From Chryseobacterium sp. JAH (GTDB lineage Bacteria > Bacteroidota > Bacteroidia > Flavobacteriales > Weeksellaceae): 64,000 nucleotides of DNA. Position 1 is the first letter of the stretch. Each line of letters opens with the position of its first letter. Below the pieces are notes generated by a model. It did no database searches, was not told the origin of the DNA, and was given only the letters and a program-made list of their open reading frames with translations. The DNA lies in NCBI RefSeq assembly GCF_001507335.1, contig NZ_LMAH01000009.1, positions 62,001 through 126,000 of the forward strand. The letters run 5' to 3'. Of the stretch, positions 26,404 to 35,937 are shown piece by piece. Both the position numbers and the translations under genes were made by a program.

Positions 26404-27156
26404 TTATCTTTGGTTTTGCGGATTTGCAATCCAATCCTCATATTTTACGGCGCTCTCAAAAACTGCCTTCTCAGGAACTAATGTGTCTGCGTCTAAAACT
26501 GCTCCGAAATATGGTGCATCTTTTTCTATGGTAATGTTCGACGGACGTTTCATTACAGACAGGTAATCTTCAACCCAATTATTCATCGGCATTTTTTCAG
26601 GACCGGCGATTTCTGCAATTCCAAAACTGGGATTTTCAGATACTGTCTTAGCTAAAAATTTCGCCACTTCTGAACTAGCAATAGGCTGCACCAAGGCATC
26701 AGTCACAAACATTCCGCCATCTTTTACACTGGAAGCGGCAACGCCACCTGCAAATTCAAAAAACTGTGTTGCATGCACTATAGAATAAGGAATAGATGAC
26801 TTCCCTATCAATTCTTCCTGAGCTTGTTTTGCTCTAAAGTAACCACTCGCTCCTAATTTCTGTGTTCCTACGACAGACAGAGCGATATGATGTTTTACCT
26901 GGGCCTTTTGCTCAGCTGCCAAAAGATTAGAGGTAGAAGTTCTGAAGAAATTCATCACATCATCATCCGCAAAAGAAGGTGAATTGGACACATCCACTAC
27001 CACATCTGCATTTTCTAAGGCCACTTCCAAACCTTCACCGGTGATGGTGTTGATCCCTGTATTAGGTGATGCTACGATCACTTCATGCTGATCTTTTAAA
27101 AGATTGGTCAATTGAGATCCGATAAGGCCGGTACCTCCGATAATTACTATTTTCAT
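26404..27156 (-). CDS. NmrA-like NAD(P)-binding oxidoreductase
   Basis: A 250-residue Rossmann-fold protein. The N-terminal nucleotide-binding motif is GGTGLIGSQL (residues 8-17). The later SVVGTQKLGASGYFRAKQAQ resembles the catalytic Tyr/Lys region of atypical short-chain dehydrogenases, and a VHATQFFEFAGG segment is typical of NmrA/YtfG-like proteins. The substrate is unknown. It is followed at once by the sdhC-like gene, and a Crp-like regulator gene lies upstream on the same strand. Confidence 0.82.
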   Translation of the reverse strand: MKIVIIGGTGLIGSQLTNLLKDQHEVIVASPNTGINTITGEGLEVALENADVVVDVSNSPSFADDDVMNFFRTSTSNLLAAEQKAQVKHHIALSVVGTQKLGASGYFRAKQAQEELIGKSSIPYSIVHATQFFEFAGGVAASSVKDGGMFVTDALVQPIASSEVAKFLAKTVSENPSFGIAEIAGPEKMPMNNWVEDYLSVMKRPSNITIEKDAPYFGAVLDADTLVPEKAVFESAVKYEDWIANPQNQR

Positions 27157-27217
27157 TGTTCTAATTTTTTATTAAAACAAAGGTCAGCAAGTTCGATCTT
27201 AAAAAACTTAAACTGGT

Positions 27218-27793
27218 TTAAGAACGAAAATTTTCATTAAAAACTTTAAGTTCATCTGTGGCAATCCCAATATAAGATGCGAAGACATCATCCGGAAATC
27301 GCTTCACCAAATCAGGATACGTTTTACAAAAATAGGCATGAAAATCTTTTTTGGTGGTCATCGGGTATGTTTTCTGTTTCTGTAACGAGGCACCGTAGGC
27401 GCGCATGTGAACTTTATTAAAGTAAATTCCCATAAACGGATAATCGAGCAGTAACTTTTCAAAATTTTCTTTTGTAATCATTAAAACTTCTGTTTCCTCA
27501 AGCGTTGCAATACCAAAATTAGAAGGGTTTGTTCCTAAAAATGCATTGTATTCTGTCACCCACCAATCTTCAATGGCAAAATGGATGGTGTTTTGATATC
27601 CGTCATGATCCTTAAAATAAATATGTAAACATCCTTTGATGACGAAATAAAATCGGTTTACCAAATCTCCTTCATCAATCACCACGCTATTCTTTGAAAA
27701 AGTTTGCTCTTCAAAATAACGAAGCACTTTATCGATCTCGTTTTCAAAACTGGGAACTAATTTTAAAATATGATCGTACAGTTGACTCTTCAT
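27218..27793 (-). CDS. Crp/Fnr-family regulator-like protein
   Basis: A 191-residue protein (start at ATG 27793; an in-frame ATG at 27853 would add 20 lysine- and methionine-rich residues and is less likely). The N-terminal cyclic-nucleotide-binding-like beta roll spans about residues 20-120 (FSKNSVVIDEGDLVNRFYFV; GCLHIYF). The C-terminal segment (DDVFASYIGIATDELKVFNE) is where Bacteroidota Crp homologues carry a winged helix, but it lacks the usual TPETLSRIR-type recognition helix. It may therefore regulate weakly or without classical DNA binding. It probably controls the downstream NmrA and sdhC genes. Confidence 0.7.
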   Translation of the reverse strand: MKSQLYDHILKLVPSFENEIDKVLRYFEEQTFSKNSVVIDEGDLVNRFYFVIKGCLHIYFKDHDGYQNTIHFAIEDWWVTEYNAFLGTNPSNFGIATLEETEVLMITKENFEKLLLDYPFMGIYFNKVHMRAYGASLQKQKTYPMTTKKDFHAYFCKTYPDLVKRFPDDVFASYIGIATDELKVFNENFRS

Positions 27794-27944
27794 GCTTAAA
27801 TTGTTTTTAAAAAGATACATCATTTTTATCTTCATAAGAAATTTAATCTTCAAAAAAAATACAGTAAATATGATAACAGCGAACTAATACAGTCGGCTAT
27901 TACCTTTTTTTAAACTATTTTTACGTCACAATTTATTAAGAGAC

Positions 27945-28430
27945 ATGAAAAAAATCGTACTTGCAGGAATACTGACTTTGGGAGGATTTCTAACTGCAAA
28001 CGCTCAGTGTAAAACTGTAGCCGCAATCAGTGAAAATTTTGACAGCTGGAAAGAAATTAATAAATGCTGGACTGCGCATCAAGGAAAAGCCATGTTGTAT
28101 GCAAGCGATAAAAAAGTCGTTTTTTATTCGATGACCAATCCTGGAGAAAACATGTATTTAGTGACTCCAAAAATTAAGGCCGGAAAATATACATTAACCC
28201 TCGATATTTCAGACAATGGAGGTGAAACTACACTGGAACTCTTGTCCCTAAACCATGCAGCCGACACAAAGTCATATATACCGATAGCGAAAGCTTCAAA
28301 AATTGCAGGTGTTAAAAAAGTATTTGACATTACCTTGAAGAAAGATTCTAATCTAGCTTTGAAAGTATTACTCAATAGTGTGCATCAAGCGGTTTATGTA
28401 GATAATTTTTCTCTGAAACCGAAAAAATAA
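27945..28430 (+). CDS. secreted protein of unknown function
   Basis: A 161-residue protein with a clear signal peptide (MKKIVLAGILTLGGFLTANA, cleavage likely before QCKT). The mature part is beta-rich and ends in VYVDNFSLKPKK, a pattern seen at the end of jelly-roll or choice-of-anchor domains in Bacteroidota, often with a C-terminal sorting domain. No such sorting domain is visible here. The family is not certain. A terminator follows. Confidence 0.65.
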   Translation: MKKIVLAGILTLGGFLTANAQCKTVAAISENFDSWKEINKCWTAHQGKAMLYASDKKVVFYSMTNPGENMYLVTPKIKAGKYTLTLDISDNGGETTLELLSLNHAADTKSYIPIAKASKIAGVKKVFDITLKKDSNLALKVLLNSVHQAVYVDNFSLKPKK

Positions 28431-28457
28431 AATCATTAAAGATTTCTATAAACAGTT

Positions 28458-28490
28458 CCTCAAAGCCTCACAACTTTGGGGATTTTTTTT
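28458..28490 (+). terminator. intrinsic terminator after the secreted protein gene
   Basis: CCTCAAAG (28458-28465) pairs with CTTTGGGG (28474-28481) with one G-U pair, then a run of eight T. Confidence 0.85.
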
Positions 28491-28675
28491 CCGATCGTAT
28501 GAATCTTGAACGTAAACTTTTTTTTAGTGACAGCCTACACTAAATTCTGAAAAATTACATTCTAAAACAAATTCCAAAGATAAAACGAATAATATTTCAC
28601 TACAATTATCAGGATTCCTACGCCTTTTAAAAAACCTTTTTTCATACCTTTACCCTCTTAATTTTTTTTCACATT

Positions 28676-30979
28676 TTGGCAAATCTTCACAAGAAAGAAA
28701 GTCCGTTTCAGGTTTTTATATCGTTCAAAAAATATTTGGATGTATTAGAGCATATCCGGTATAATGACCGACTGGAATATCGCGCCAATTATGCAGAATC
28801 CTTAATTGAAAAAACAAAAAATTTCAAAGAATTACGCGACGGATTTCAGGATCTTGCGGTCTTTGAAAAACACAAAGACCTCATCCGCCTTTTGTTGGCA
28901 GACCTCTTCCCGACCGGTTTAACGAAAAATGAAATTAAAGCAGCAGGAATCCCGCTAACGAATCTTACATTCAATTACACTGAAAGATTTCAGAACATTT
29001 TGAATGATGCCGGAAAAGATTTTGAGATCGAATTCAGAGACATTAGCGATGACGAATATTACATATTTTGCTGTTGCCTCATTTTGCAGACTTATCTGAA
29101 AAGAGATATCAGAGTTAACATGCCTTTTTATTATGACATTCCCGATAAAAATGGAATTATCAAACATTATAAAATCACGGTCAACTCAGATTTTAGTTAT
29201 GTATATCCCGCAGAAGGAACGAAAATTCCTCCCGATGACATTATTGACATGCTGCTAGAAAACATGGATGATATTCAGCTTTGGAAAAAGCATTTTCCTT
29301 CAGAATCATGGATTTTAAACGGATTCAGCATCATTTCACTGGTAGACTGTACTTCAGAAGTTGCCTTGTCTGATCTGAAATCAACCCTTATTAAAATTGA
29401 TCTCGAAAATCCTTCACCGGACGAGAATCTGAAAGAAATTTTTAAATCTTATTTTGATGTCGCTGAGCTTAATTTTGGTTTAATGCTCTTTAACAACAAA
29501 AATCAAAGGCTGGAAAAACTTCCCATTTACGACAGTGTTTTCACCAATTATCTTTTAGATTTTTGGCTCAATACATTTGATGAAGAAATCCGCAAAAGTG
29601 CTTTTGAAAACATTACCTACAACTCCAAGCCTATCGTTATTTCTGATGTTGACAAAATAGATGAAGAAATCAAAAAACTTCCTTCATTTCATATTTTAAA
29701 AGATCATCAGATCAACAGCTTTATGGTCATTCCGATTATGAAAGACGGCGAATTGCTGGCTATTATGGAGTTTACTTCACCAATTGCCAACAGTTTAAAT
29801 GGTCTGAAGCTAAAAAAGCTCGAGTTTGTAGCAGACATGATTATCTTCTCTCTCACCCGATTTTCTTACGAAAGAAACAATCAGATTGAAGCCATCATTC
29901 AGCGGGAATATACAACGATTCACGACAGCGTCATCTGGAAATTCAGAAATGAAGCCGAAAGATATCTGAATGCCTATTTATCTAAAAAAATATATACTTT
30001 AAAAGAGATTTCATTTAAAAATCTCACTCCGCTATTCAGTTTCTCAGACATTCGTTCGTCATCTGACAAACGTTTTAATCTGATGCTGGAAGATCTCAAC
30101 CAGCAGATTGACGGACTGCATGAAGTGATGACTTTACTGAGCTCTTCCAATGCTGAGAAATATCTTCTGGCTCTGGATATTTTTGAAAATGAATTAAATA
30201 ACGAGATCAAAGCCGATACCGAACAGCGTTTCCAAAGATTGTTGCGGGATGATATACATCCGTATCTGCAAGGTCAGCTTGAAGTTCAAAATGACGGAAT
30301 TATTAAAGATAAAATCAAAAATTATTTCAGTCAGGTTTTTGTACAGAATGACCTTTTTTATGCCAACCGAAAAAATTTAGATGATTCGATTACGCTGCTG
30401 AACCGCAAGTTGGCAGATATTCTGGATCAAAAACAGGTTATTGCTCAGGAAATTTTCCCGCATTATTTTGAAAGATTTAAATCTGACGGTGTAGAGCACA
30501 ATCTTTACATCGGATCGAATGTTGCACCGGAGTTACTTTACTCTTCCAAAGTTGTTCACGAACTGAGATTTTGGCAGCTGGAAACTATCTGTACGATGGA
30601 GCACGAATTTCATTTGTTTAAAAAAGACCTCCCGATTTCGCTCGACATTGCTTCACTGATTTTTGTTTATAATGAAAAAATAGACATCCGTTTCCGAATG
30701 GATGAAAAACGTTTTGACGTAGACGGCGCTTTTAATTCTAATTTTGAAATCATTAAAAAGAGACTTGAAAAAGCTAACGTTAAAGATTCAACAGAAAGAA
30801 TTACCTGCCCGGGAAAAATCACCATCGTTTATTTCGGGATGGAAAATCAACGCGAATATTTGCAATACATCAACAGACTTCAAAAATTAAATATTCTCAA
30901 AGCTGATGTTGAATTTTTAAAGGTTGAAGATCTTCAGGGGATTACAGGTTTGCTGGCGATAAGGGTTTCTTTTGTTTAA
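28676..30979 (+). CDS. large GAF-domain-like protein
   Basis: A 767-residue cytoplasmic protein starting at TTG (MANLHKKESPFQVFISFKKY); no nearby in-frame ATG fits better. Around residues 310-410 there is a GAF-like stretch (ILKDHQINSFMVIPIMKDGELLAIMEFTS, then KLKKLEFVADM). The N- and C-terminal parts are helical with no recognised catalytic motif. The protein resembles a Bacteroidota-specific GAF family, and the ligand is unknown. It converges with the HD-PycTM gene, 12 bases away. Confidence 0.65.
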   Translation: MANLHKKESPFQVFISFKKYLDVLEHIRYNDRLEYRANYAESLIEKTKNFKELRDGFQDLAVFEKHKDLIRLLLADLFPTGLTKNEIKAAGIPLTNLTFNYTERFQNILNDAGKDFEIEFRDISDDEYYIFCCCLILQTYLKRDIRVNMPFYYDIPDKNGIIKHYKITVNSDFSYVYPAEGTKIPPDDIIDMLLENMDDIQLWKKHFPSESWILNGFSIISLVDCTSEVALSDLKSTLIKIDLENPSPDENLKEIFKSYFDVAELNFGLMLFNNKNQRLEKLPIYDSVFTNYLLDFWLNTFDEEIRKSAFENITYNSKPIVISDVDKIDEEIKKLPSFHILKDHQINSFMVIPIMKDGELLAIMEFTSPIANSLNGLKLKKLEFVADMIIFSLTRFSYERNNQIEAIIQREYTTIHDSVIWKFRNEAERYLNAYLSKKIYTLKEISFKNLTPLFSFSDIRSSSDKRFNLMLEDLNQQIDGLHEVMTLLSSSNAEKYLLALDIFENELNNEIKADTEQRFQRLLRDDIHPYLQGQLEVQNDGIIKDKIKNYFSQVFVQNDLFYANRKNLDDSITLLNRKLADILDQKQVIAQEIFPHYFERFKSDGVEHNLYIGSNVAPELLYSSKVVHELRFWQLETICTMEHEFHLFKKDLPISLDIASLIFVYNEKIDIRFRMDEKRFDVDGAFNSNFEIIKKRLEKANVKDSTERITCPGKITIVYFGMENQREYLQYINRLQKLNILKADVEFLKVEDLQGITGLLAIRVSFV

Positions 30980-30991
30980 ATCATCAAAGGA

Positions 30992-32164
30992 CTATAGTTT
31001 CAGAAATGCATATGCAAAAGAAAGCACCGAAATAATAATTCCAGCCATGAAAATCGTGTAGGTCGTAGACAAAAGCTTGTATTTTCTGTCTAAAACTTTC
31101 CCTAAAAAGTATAAATCTTTCACCATAGAATCGTAGATGTAATCTCTGTCTTTTATCAAATCGTGCATTGAATCCAAATAATGTTCAAACTTCATCTGAT
31201 GAAAATTTCCGAAGAATAAAAGATTCACCTTTCGGTCTTCAATATCTTTATTGGTAAAGGTAGTTTTCGTCACATTCGGTTTGGTAGAAAGAATAGCAAA
31301 AATGATCGTAAGAACGCTTGAAATCAGAAGAAAAAACGTAGGAATAATCAAATGTGCATTCTTGGGAGTGTCTAATTTCGGAACCAAAACCGAAAGACAA
31401 ACGGAAATAATAATCGCATTTACGGAAAGTAAAATATTGGCTTTGCTGTCTGCAATATCACTCAATCTGGTGTGATTGTTCAGAGTTACTCTAAAAAGCG
31501 TGTCTACACTTCTGTCAGACTTTGGGTCTTTATCTTTTTTAGAATCTGAATTTTCTTTTTTAGGCTTTTCTTCTTTATCAATCTTCTTTTCCAATTTCTT
31601 TACGTTTTTCAGTTTGAGTGGCTCCCAGTTTTCTTTGGCGTAATCTGTAAAATATTTGTGTTTGTTTTTCAGAAAATCTACATTCATCACATTCCATTCA
31701 TCATTAGAAAAGCACATTCCGCCAGTCAATTCCCATTCTTTACGCAGAGCTTCCGCAGAATCATTATAAAACGGACTCGCAAAATGACTGAAATCTGCAT
31801 CTTTCATAATCTGCTCGAGAAAATTCTGAGGCTGATGATATTTTTCTGTTGAAAGAATCAGCTTTGAAACCTCATCAATATATTCTCTTGAAGCGTTCTC
31901 GTGAAGAAGAAATTCAGTAACGATTTCGACACCTTTTTTCTCATGACCTTCCGCATTACAATCGGTAAAACCAACGTCATGAAACCAAAGTGCCAGCAAG
32001 ATTTTCTCTCTGTCTGCCTCAGAAACTTCAGAGTGGTTGATGATCTCTTCAGCTTTGTTGACAGCGTATGTGGTATGTATAAAATTATGGTAAAAATATA
32101 CAGAAGATAACTTATCTTTGAATAAGTTTTCAACATAATCTTTGGCTTTGTTTAAAACGCTCAT
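30992..32164 (-). CDS. HD-domain plus Pycsar-effector (PycTM)-like membrane protein
   Basis: A 390-residue protein. The N-terminus (about residues 1-180) is an HD phosphohydrolase with His30, the HD pair at 62-63 and a downstream MKDADFSHF aspartate. A lysine-rich linker (about residues 193-220) leads to a C-terminal segment NNHTRLSDIADSKANILLSV with three membrane helices (about 236-258, 268-290 and 366-388), a pattern of the Pycsar effector domain (PycTM/DUF5706). PycTM proteins in Pycsar anti-phage systems form membrane-disrupting effectors. No adjacent cyclase gene was found, so a defence role is not demonstrated. Confidence 0.78.
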   Translation of the reverse strand: MSVLNKAKDYVENLFKDKLSSVYFYHNFIHTTYAVNKAEEIINHSEVSEADREKILLALWFHDVGFTDCNAEGHEKKGVEIVTEFLLHENASREYIDEVSKLILSTEKYHQPQNFLEQIMKDADFSHFASPFYNDSAEALRKEWELTGGMCFSNDEWNVMNVDFLKNKHKYFTDYAKENWEPLKLKNVKKLEKKIDKEEKPKKENSDSKKDKDPKSDRSVDTLFRVTLNNHTRLSDIADSKANILLSVNAIIISVCLSVLVPKLDTPKNAHLIIPTFFLLISSVLTIIFAILSTKPNVTKTTFTNKDIEDRKVNLLFFGNFHQMKFEHYLDSMHDLIKDRDYIYDSMVKDLYFLGKVLDRKYKLLSTTYTIFMAGIIISVLSFAYAFLKL

Positions 32165-32189
32165 TCCGAATTTTTCTTAATGTAAATGT

Positions 32190-35100
32190 ATGAATTTATC
32201 CTTTAAATTTAATCGAAAAATATTCTCGGCGACTGCGAGAACAATCCTTCTTTCCGGATTTCTATTTTCGTGTGCAACCTATAACGTACAAAAAGGAAAA
32301 AACGTGCATGAAATACAAAATTCTGATATAAAAACTGAAAATGATTTTAAAATTTTTCTCGTTGGTGATGCCGGAAACGCAGATGAGCCACAAGCGCAGC
32401 ATACTTTAAATTTCATTAAAAATAAACTAGATTCCGCCGATAAAAACTCAATGCTTCTGTTTCTAGGAGACAATATTTATCCGCTGGGAATGCCAAAAGA
32501 AACTGACAAAGGCTATCATTTAGCCAAACAGAAACTTGAAAACCAATTAGCGATCACTAAAAATTTTAAAGGAAAAACTTTAGTCATTCCTGGAAATCAC
32601 GATTGGTATCACGGCGTGGAAGGCTTGAAAGCACAGGAAGAATTTGTAAAATCATATTTAAACGACAAAAAAGCATTTTTACCTAAAAATTCCTGTCCGA
32701 TTGACGATATCAATTTAACCAAAGACATTAAACTGATCGTTATAGATTCTGAATGGGCCTTAATCAACTGGGACAAATATCTGGGCATCAACAAAGGTTG
32801 CGACATCAAAACAACAGCGGATTTTTATGCTGAATTCAAAGATTTAATTACAAAAAATCAGGATAAGAGAATTATTGTTGCAGTACATCATCCTGTCATC
32901 AGTTCGGGCGTTCATGCAGGTTTTAATTCTGCAAAATCGCACCTCTCCGCTTTTCAGGGTAAACTTCCTGTTCCCGGAGTTGCGAGTTTAATTAATATTT
33001 TGCGAAGCTCTTCCGGGGCGAGTATGGAAGATATTACGAATGCTCATTATGCCGAATTTGCCAACAGAATCAAAAGTATTATTCAGGATAAAGAAAATGT
33101 GATTCTGGTTTCCGGTCATGATCACAATCTTCAATATCACGAAAACAAAAACATAAAACAGATCATCAGCGGTGCAGGTTCAAAAACTGATCCGGCAACG
33201 ATTGTGGAAAAGACAGACTTTTTTTCCGGCGGAAGCGGATTTGCAGTTTTAAATCTTAGAAAAGATTTAAGTTCGGATGTTGAATATTTTTCAACTAAAA
33301 ACCATAAGCTTGAAAAGCTGACTCAAATTGCAGTTCTTAAAAAACCCGAAGAATATATCAATACTTATCCAGATACTTTACCAGCAACCGTAACATCTAC
33401 GATTTACTCCGAAAGACAGACTAAAGCAGGGAAATTCTACACCTGGCTTTGGGGAAATCACTACAGAAAATATTACGCACTTCCGATTGAAGCTAAAACA
33501 AAAAATCTTTCAGACATGAATCCCGGATATTCTCCTGTCAGAGAAGGTGGCGGAAACCAATCGAACAGTCTCCGTCTTAAAACCAATGAAGGACAGGAAT
33601 TTGTAATGCGCGGAATCAAAAAAAGTGCAGTCCGTTTTCTGAACGCACAGGCTTTTAAGAAAAATAGTTTTGGAAGCGAACTAAACAATACTTTTCCTGA
33701 AAGGTTTTTACTCGATTTTTATACAACCAATCATCCGTTTACAGGTTTTGCGGTCAACAATATGATCGACAAATTGGGGATTTACCACAGCAATCCTGAA
33801 TTATATTACATTCCAAAACAAAAATCTTTAGGACGATACAATCAAAACTACGGTAACGAGCTGTACATGATCGAAGAACGTTTTTCATCAGATCCTAAAA
33901 CTTTACAGTCATTGGGTAATGCTTCAGACATCGTTTCAACTTCAGATGTTCTGAAAAATATACGAAAAGACGGTAAATATTCAGTTGATCAGGATCTCTA
34001 CATCAGAGCAAGAATTTTTGATATGCTGATTGGCGATTGGGACAGGCACGAAGATCAATGGAAATGGGCAGAATATAAGGCAGGCGATCAAGTGGTTTAT
34101 AAACCTATTCCCCGTGACAGAGATCAGGCATTCAGCAATTACGATGGAGCTGCTTTTAAAGTCCTCATGAATATTCCGGCAATTCGTCACATGAAAACGT
34201 TTAAAGATGATATCAAAAGCGTACGATGGATTAATATGGAGCCTTATCCTATGGATTTAATTTTCCTGAAGAATGCGAATCAGGGCGACTGGACGGCTCA
34301 GGCAAAATACATTCAGGAACATTTATCAGATACTGATATCGACAGTGCTTTTGATAATTTGCCAAAAGAAGTTCAGGATGAAACCATTAAAGACATTCAG
34401 AAAAAACTGAAGCTGAGAAAAGGCAAACTGGAAGATTATGCTAAGACATATTTTGATGTTTTGCAGGAAAAAATTCCTTTAACAGGAACAGTGAACAAAG
34501 ACAAATTTGTGATTACTAAAAATGGAAATTCTGTTGAAGTTAAACAATATCAGCTTGATAAAAACAAAGGCGAAGAACTGGTTTTTGAGAAAAAATATGA
34601 TGATACCAAAACCAAAGAACTTTGGATCTACGGCTTGGAAGAAGATGATATTTATGAAGTTTCAGGAGAAGGAAAATCGAAAATCAATATCCGATTAATC
34701 GGTGGTTACAATCATGACACGTACAATGTAGAGAACGGAAGGAAGGTGAAAATCTATGATTTTAAATCTTCAAAAAACACCTATAATGCAAAATCAGCGA
34801 CCAAACATATCTCCAACGATTATGACGTGAATACGTACAACTGGAAACATCCGAAATACAATTTCTTTGCTGGGTATCCAATGGCCAATTTCAATCCTGA
34901 TGACGGCGTGATTCTTGGAATCGTTGCAAATTATACCGTTAACAATTTCATCCGTGATCCTTTTACCCAAAAACATAGTTTAAGCGCTAATTTTTATACT
35001 GCAACCGGCGGATTTAATGTCGGTTACAAAGGAATTTTCAAAAAAGCAATCACTGGTTGGGATGCCGGAATTGATGCCACCTACACCACACCGTTTTTTG

Positions 35101-35903
35101 CCAGAACATTTTTCGGTTTGGGTAATGAAAGTTTAAATAATGCTGACGAAGACAACCGAGACTACAACAGAGTGCGAATTTCGCAGTTTAAATTTGCTCC
35201 TTCTATTTCAAAAACGAGCTGGCTGAATCTTAAACATCAGTTTCAGCTGAATTTTGAACATGCTAAAGTACAGTTCAATGATGACCGATTCATAGCTGTT
35301 TCTCCGGATGTGAATCCTGAAGTTTTTAACGGGCAACAATTTGCGGGAGCCAACTATACGTTTAGTTTTAAAAATTTAGACAATACAGCCTTCCCTACTT
35401 TAGGTTTGGAAATGATTTTAAATGCCGGCTGGAAAGCCAATCTGTCAGAATTCAATCAAAACTTCGCTAATTTCAACGGAACATTAAATCTATTCCACAG
35501 AATTGATAAGCGTGGCAAATTTGTATTTGCCAACTCGAGCAATGCCATGATCATCAACAATAATAACTTTGAATTTTATCAGGCTGCAGCCATCGGTGGA
35601 AACAACGGAATGCGTGCCTACCGAAACGAAAGATTTGCCGGAAAATCATATTTCGCCAACAATTCTGAGATTCGTTGGAATTTCGGAAGAGTAAAAAACA
35701 ATATCGTTCCTACGAACTTGGGAATTTTGATCGGCTATGATTTAGGAAGAGTATGGAAAGACGGTGAACAATCCGATAAATGGCATCAAGGTGTTGGCGC
35801 AGGATTCTGGATGAGTATTCTGGAAACGTTCTCTGCGAGAGTGGATTATTTTACGGGTGAAGATGGTGGAAGAATTTCCGGTGGTGTGGGATTGAGTTTT
35901 TAA
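32190..35903 (+). CDS. lipoprotein phosphoesterase fused to an outer-membrane barrel
   Basis: A 1237-residue protein. A lipoprotein-type signal ends at LFSC (Cys28). A calcineurin-like phosphoesterase follows (VGDAGN at 58-63, then GDNIYP, GNHDW, AVHHPV and GHDHN). A central segment (about 440-760) contains DWDRHEDQW (616-624) and PIPRDRDQAF (639-648), reminiscent of the DRHxxN and D-x-G/D-x-Q-type motifs of HipA/Fam20C-like kinases. From about residue 880 a BamA/TamA-type barrel runs to the C-terminal phenylalanine (GGVGLSF). The gene is divergent from the HD-PycTM gene with only 25 bases between. The kinase-like assignment is inference. Confidence 0.75.
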   Translation: MNLSFKFNRKIFSATARTILLSGFLFSCATYNVQKGKNVHEIQNSDIKTENDFKIFLVGDAGNADEPQAQHTLNFIKNKLDSADKNSMLLFLGDNIYPLGMPKETDKGYHLAKQKLENQLAITKNFKGKTLVIPGNHDWYHGVEGLKAQEEFVKSYLNDKKAFLPKNSCPIDDINLTKDIKLIVIDSEWALINWDKYLGINKGCDIKTTADFYAEFKDLITKNQDKRIIVAVHHPVISSGVHAGFNSAKSHLSAFQGKLPVPGVASLINILRSSSGASMEDITNAHYAEFANRIKSIIQDKENVILVSGHDHNLQYHENKNIKQIISGAGSKTDPATIVEKTDFFSGGSGFAVLNLRKDLSSDVEYFSTKNHKLEKLTQIAVLKKPEEYINTYPDTLPATVTSTIYSERQTKAGKFYTWLWGNHYRKYYALPIEAKTKNLSDMNPGYSPVREGGGNQSNSLRLKTNEGQEFVMRGIKKSAVRFLNAQAFKKNSFGSELNNTFPERFLLDFYTTNHPFTGFAVNNMIDKLGIYHSNPELYYIPKQKSLGRYNQNYGNELYMIEERFSSDPKTLQSLGNASDIVSTSDVLKNIRKDGKYSVDQDLYIRARIFDMLIGDWDRHEDQWKWAEYKAGDQVVYKPIPRDRDQAFSNYDGAAFKVLMNIPAIRHMKTFKDDIKSVRWINMEPYPMDLIFLKNANQGDWTAQAKYIQEHLSDTDIDSAFDNLPKEVQDETIKDIQKKLKLRKGKLEDYAKTYFDVLQEKIPLTGTVNKDKFVITKNGNSVEVKQYQLDKNKGEELVFEKKYDDTKTKELWIYGLEEDDIYEVSGEGKSKINIRLIGGYNHDTYNVENGRKVKIYDFKSSKNTYNAKSATKHISNDYDVNTYNWKHPKYNFFAGYPMANFNPDDGVILGIVANYTVNNFIRDPFTQKHSLSANFYTATGGFNVGYKGIFKKAITGWDAGIDATYTTPFFARTFFGLGNESLNNADEDNRDYNRVRISQFKFAPSISKTSWLNLKHQFQLNFEHAKVQFNDDRFIAVSPDVNPEVFNGQQFAGANYTFSFKNLDNTAFPTLGLEMILNAGWKANLSEFNQNFANFNGTLNLFHRIDKRGKFVFANSSNAMIINNNNFEFYQAAAIGGNNGMRAYRNERFAGKSYFANNSEIRWNFGRVKNNIVPTNLGILIGYDLGRVWKDGEQSDKWHQGVGAGFWMSILETFSARVDYFTGEDGGRISGGVGLSF

Positions 35904-35937
35904 AAAGTTATTTATCCATTATTTTCTTTTGTCAAGG

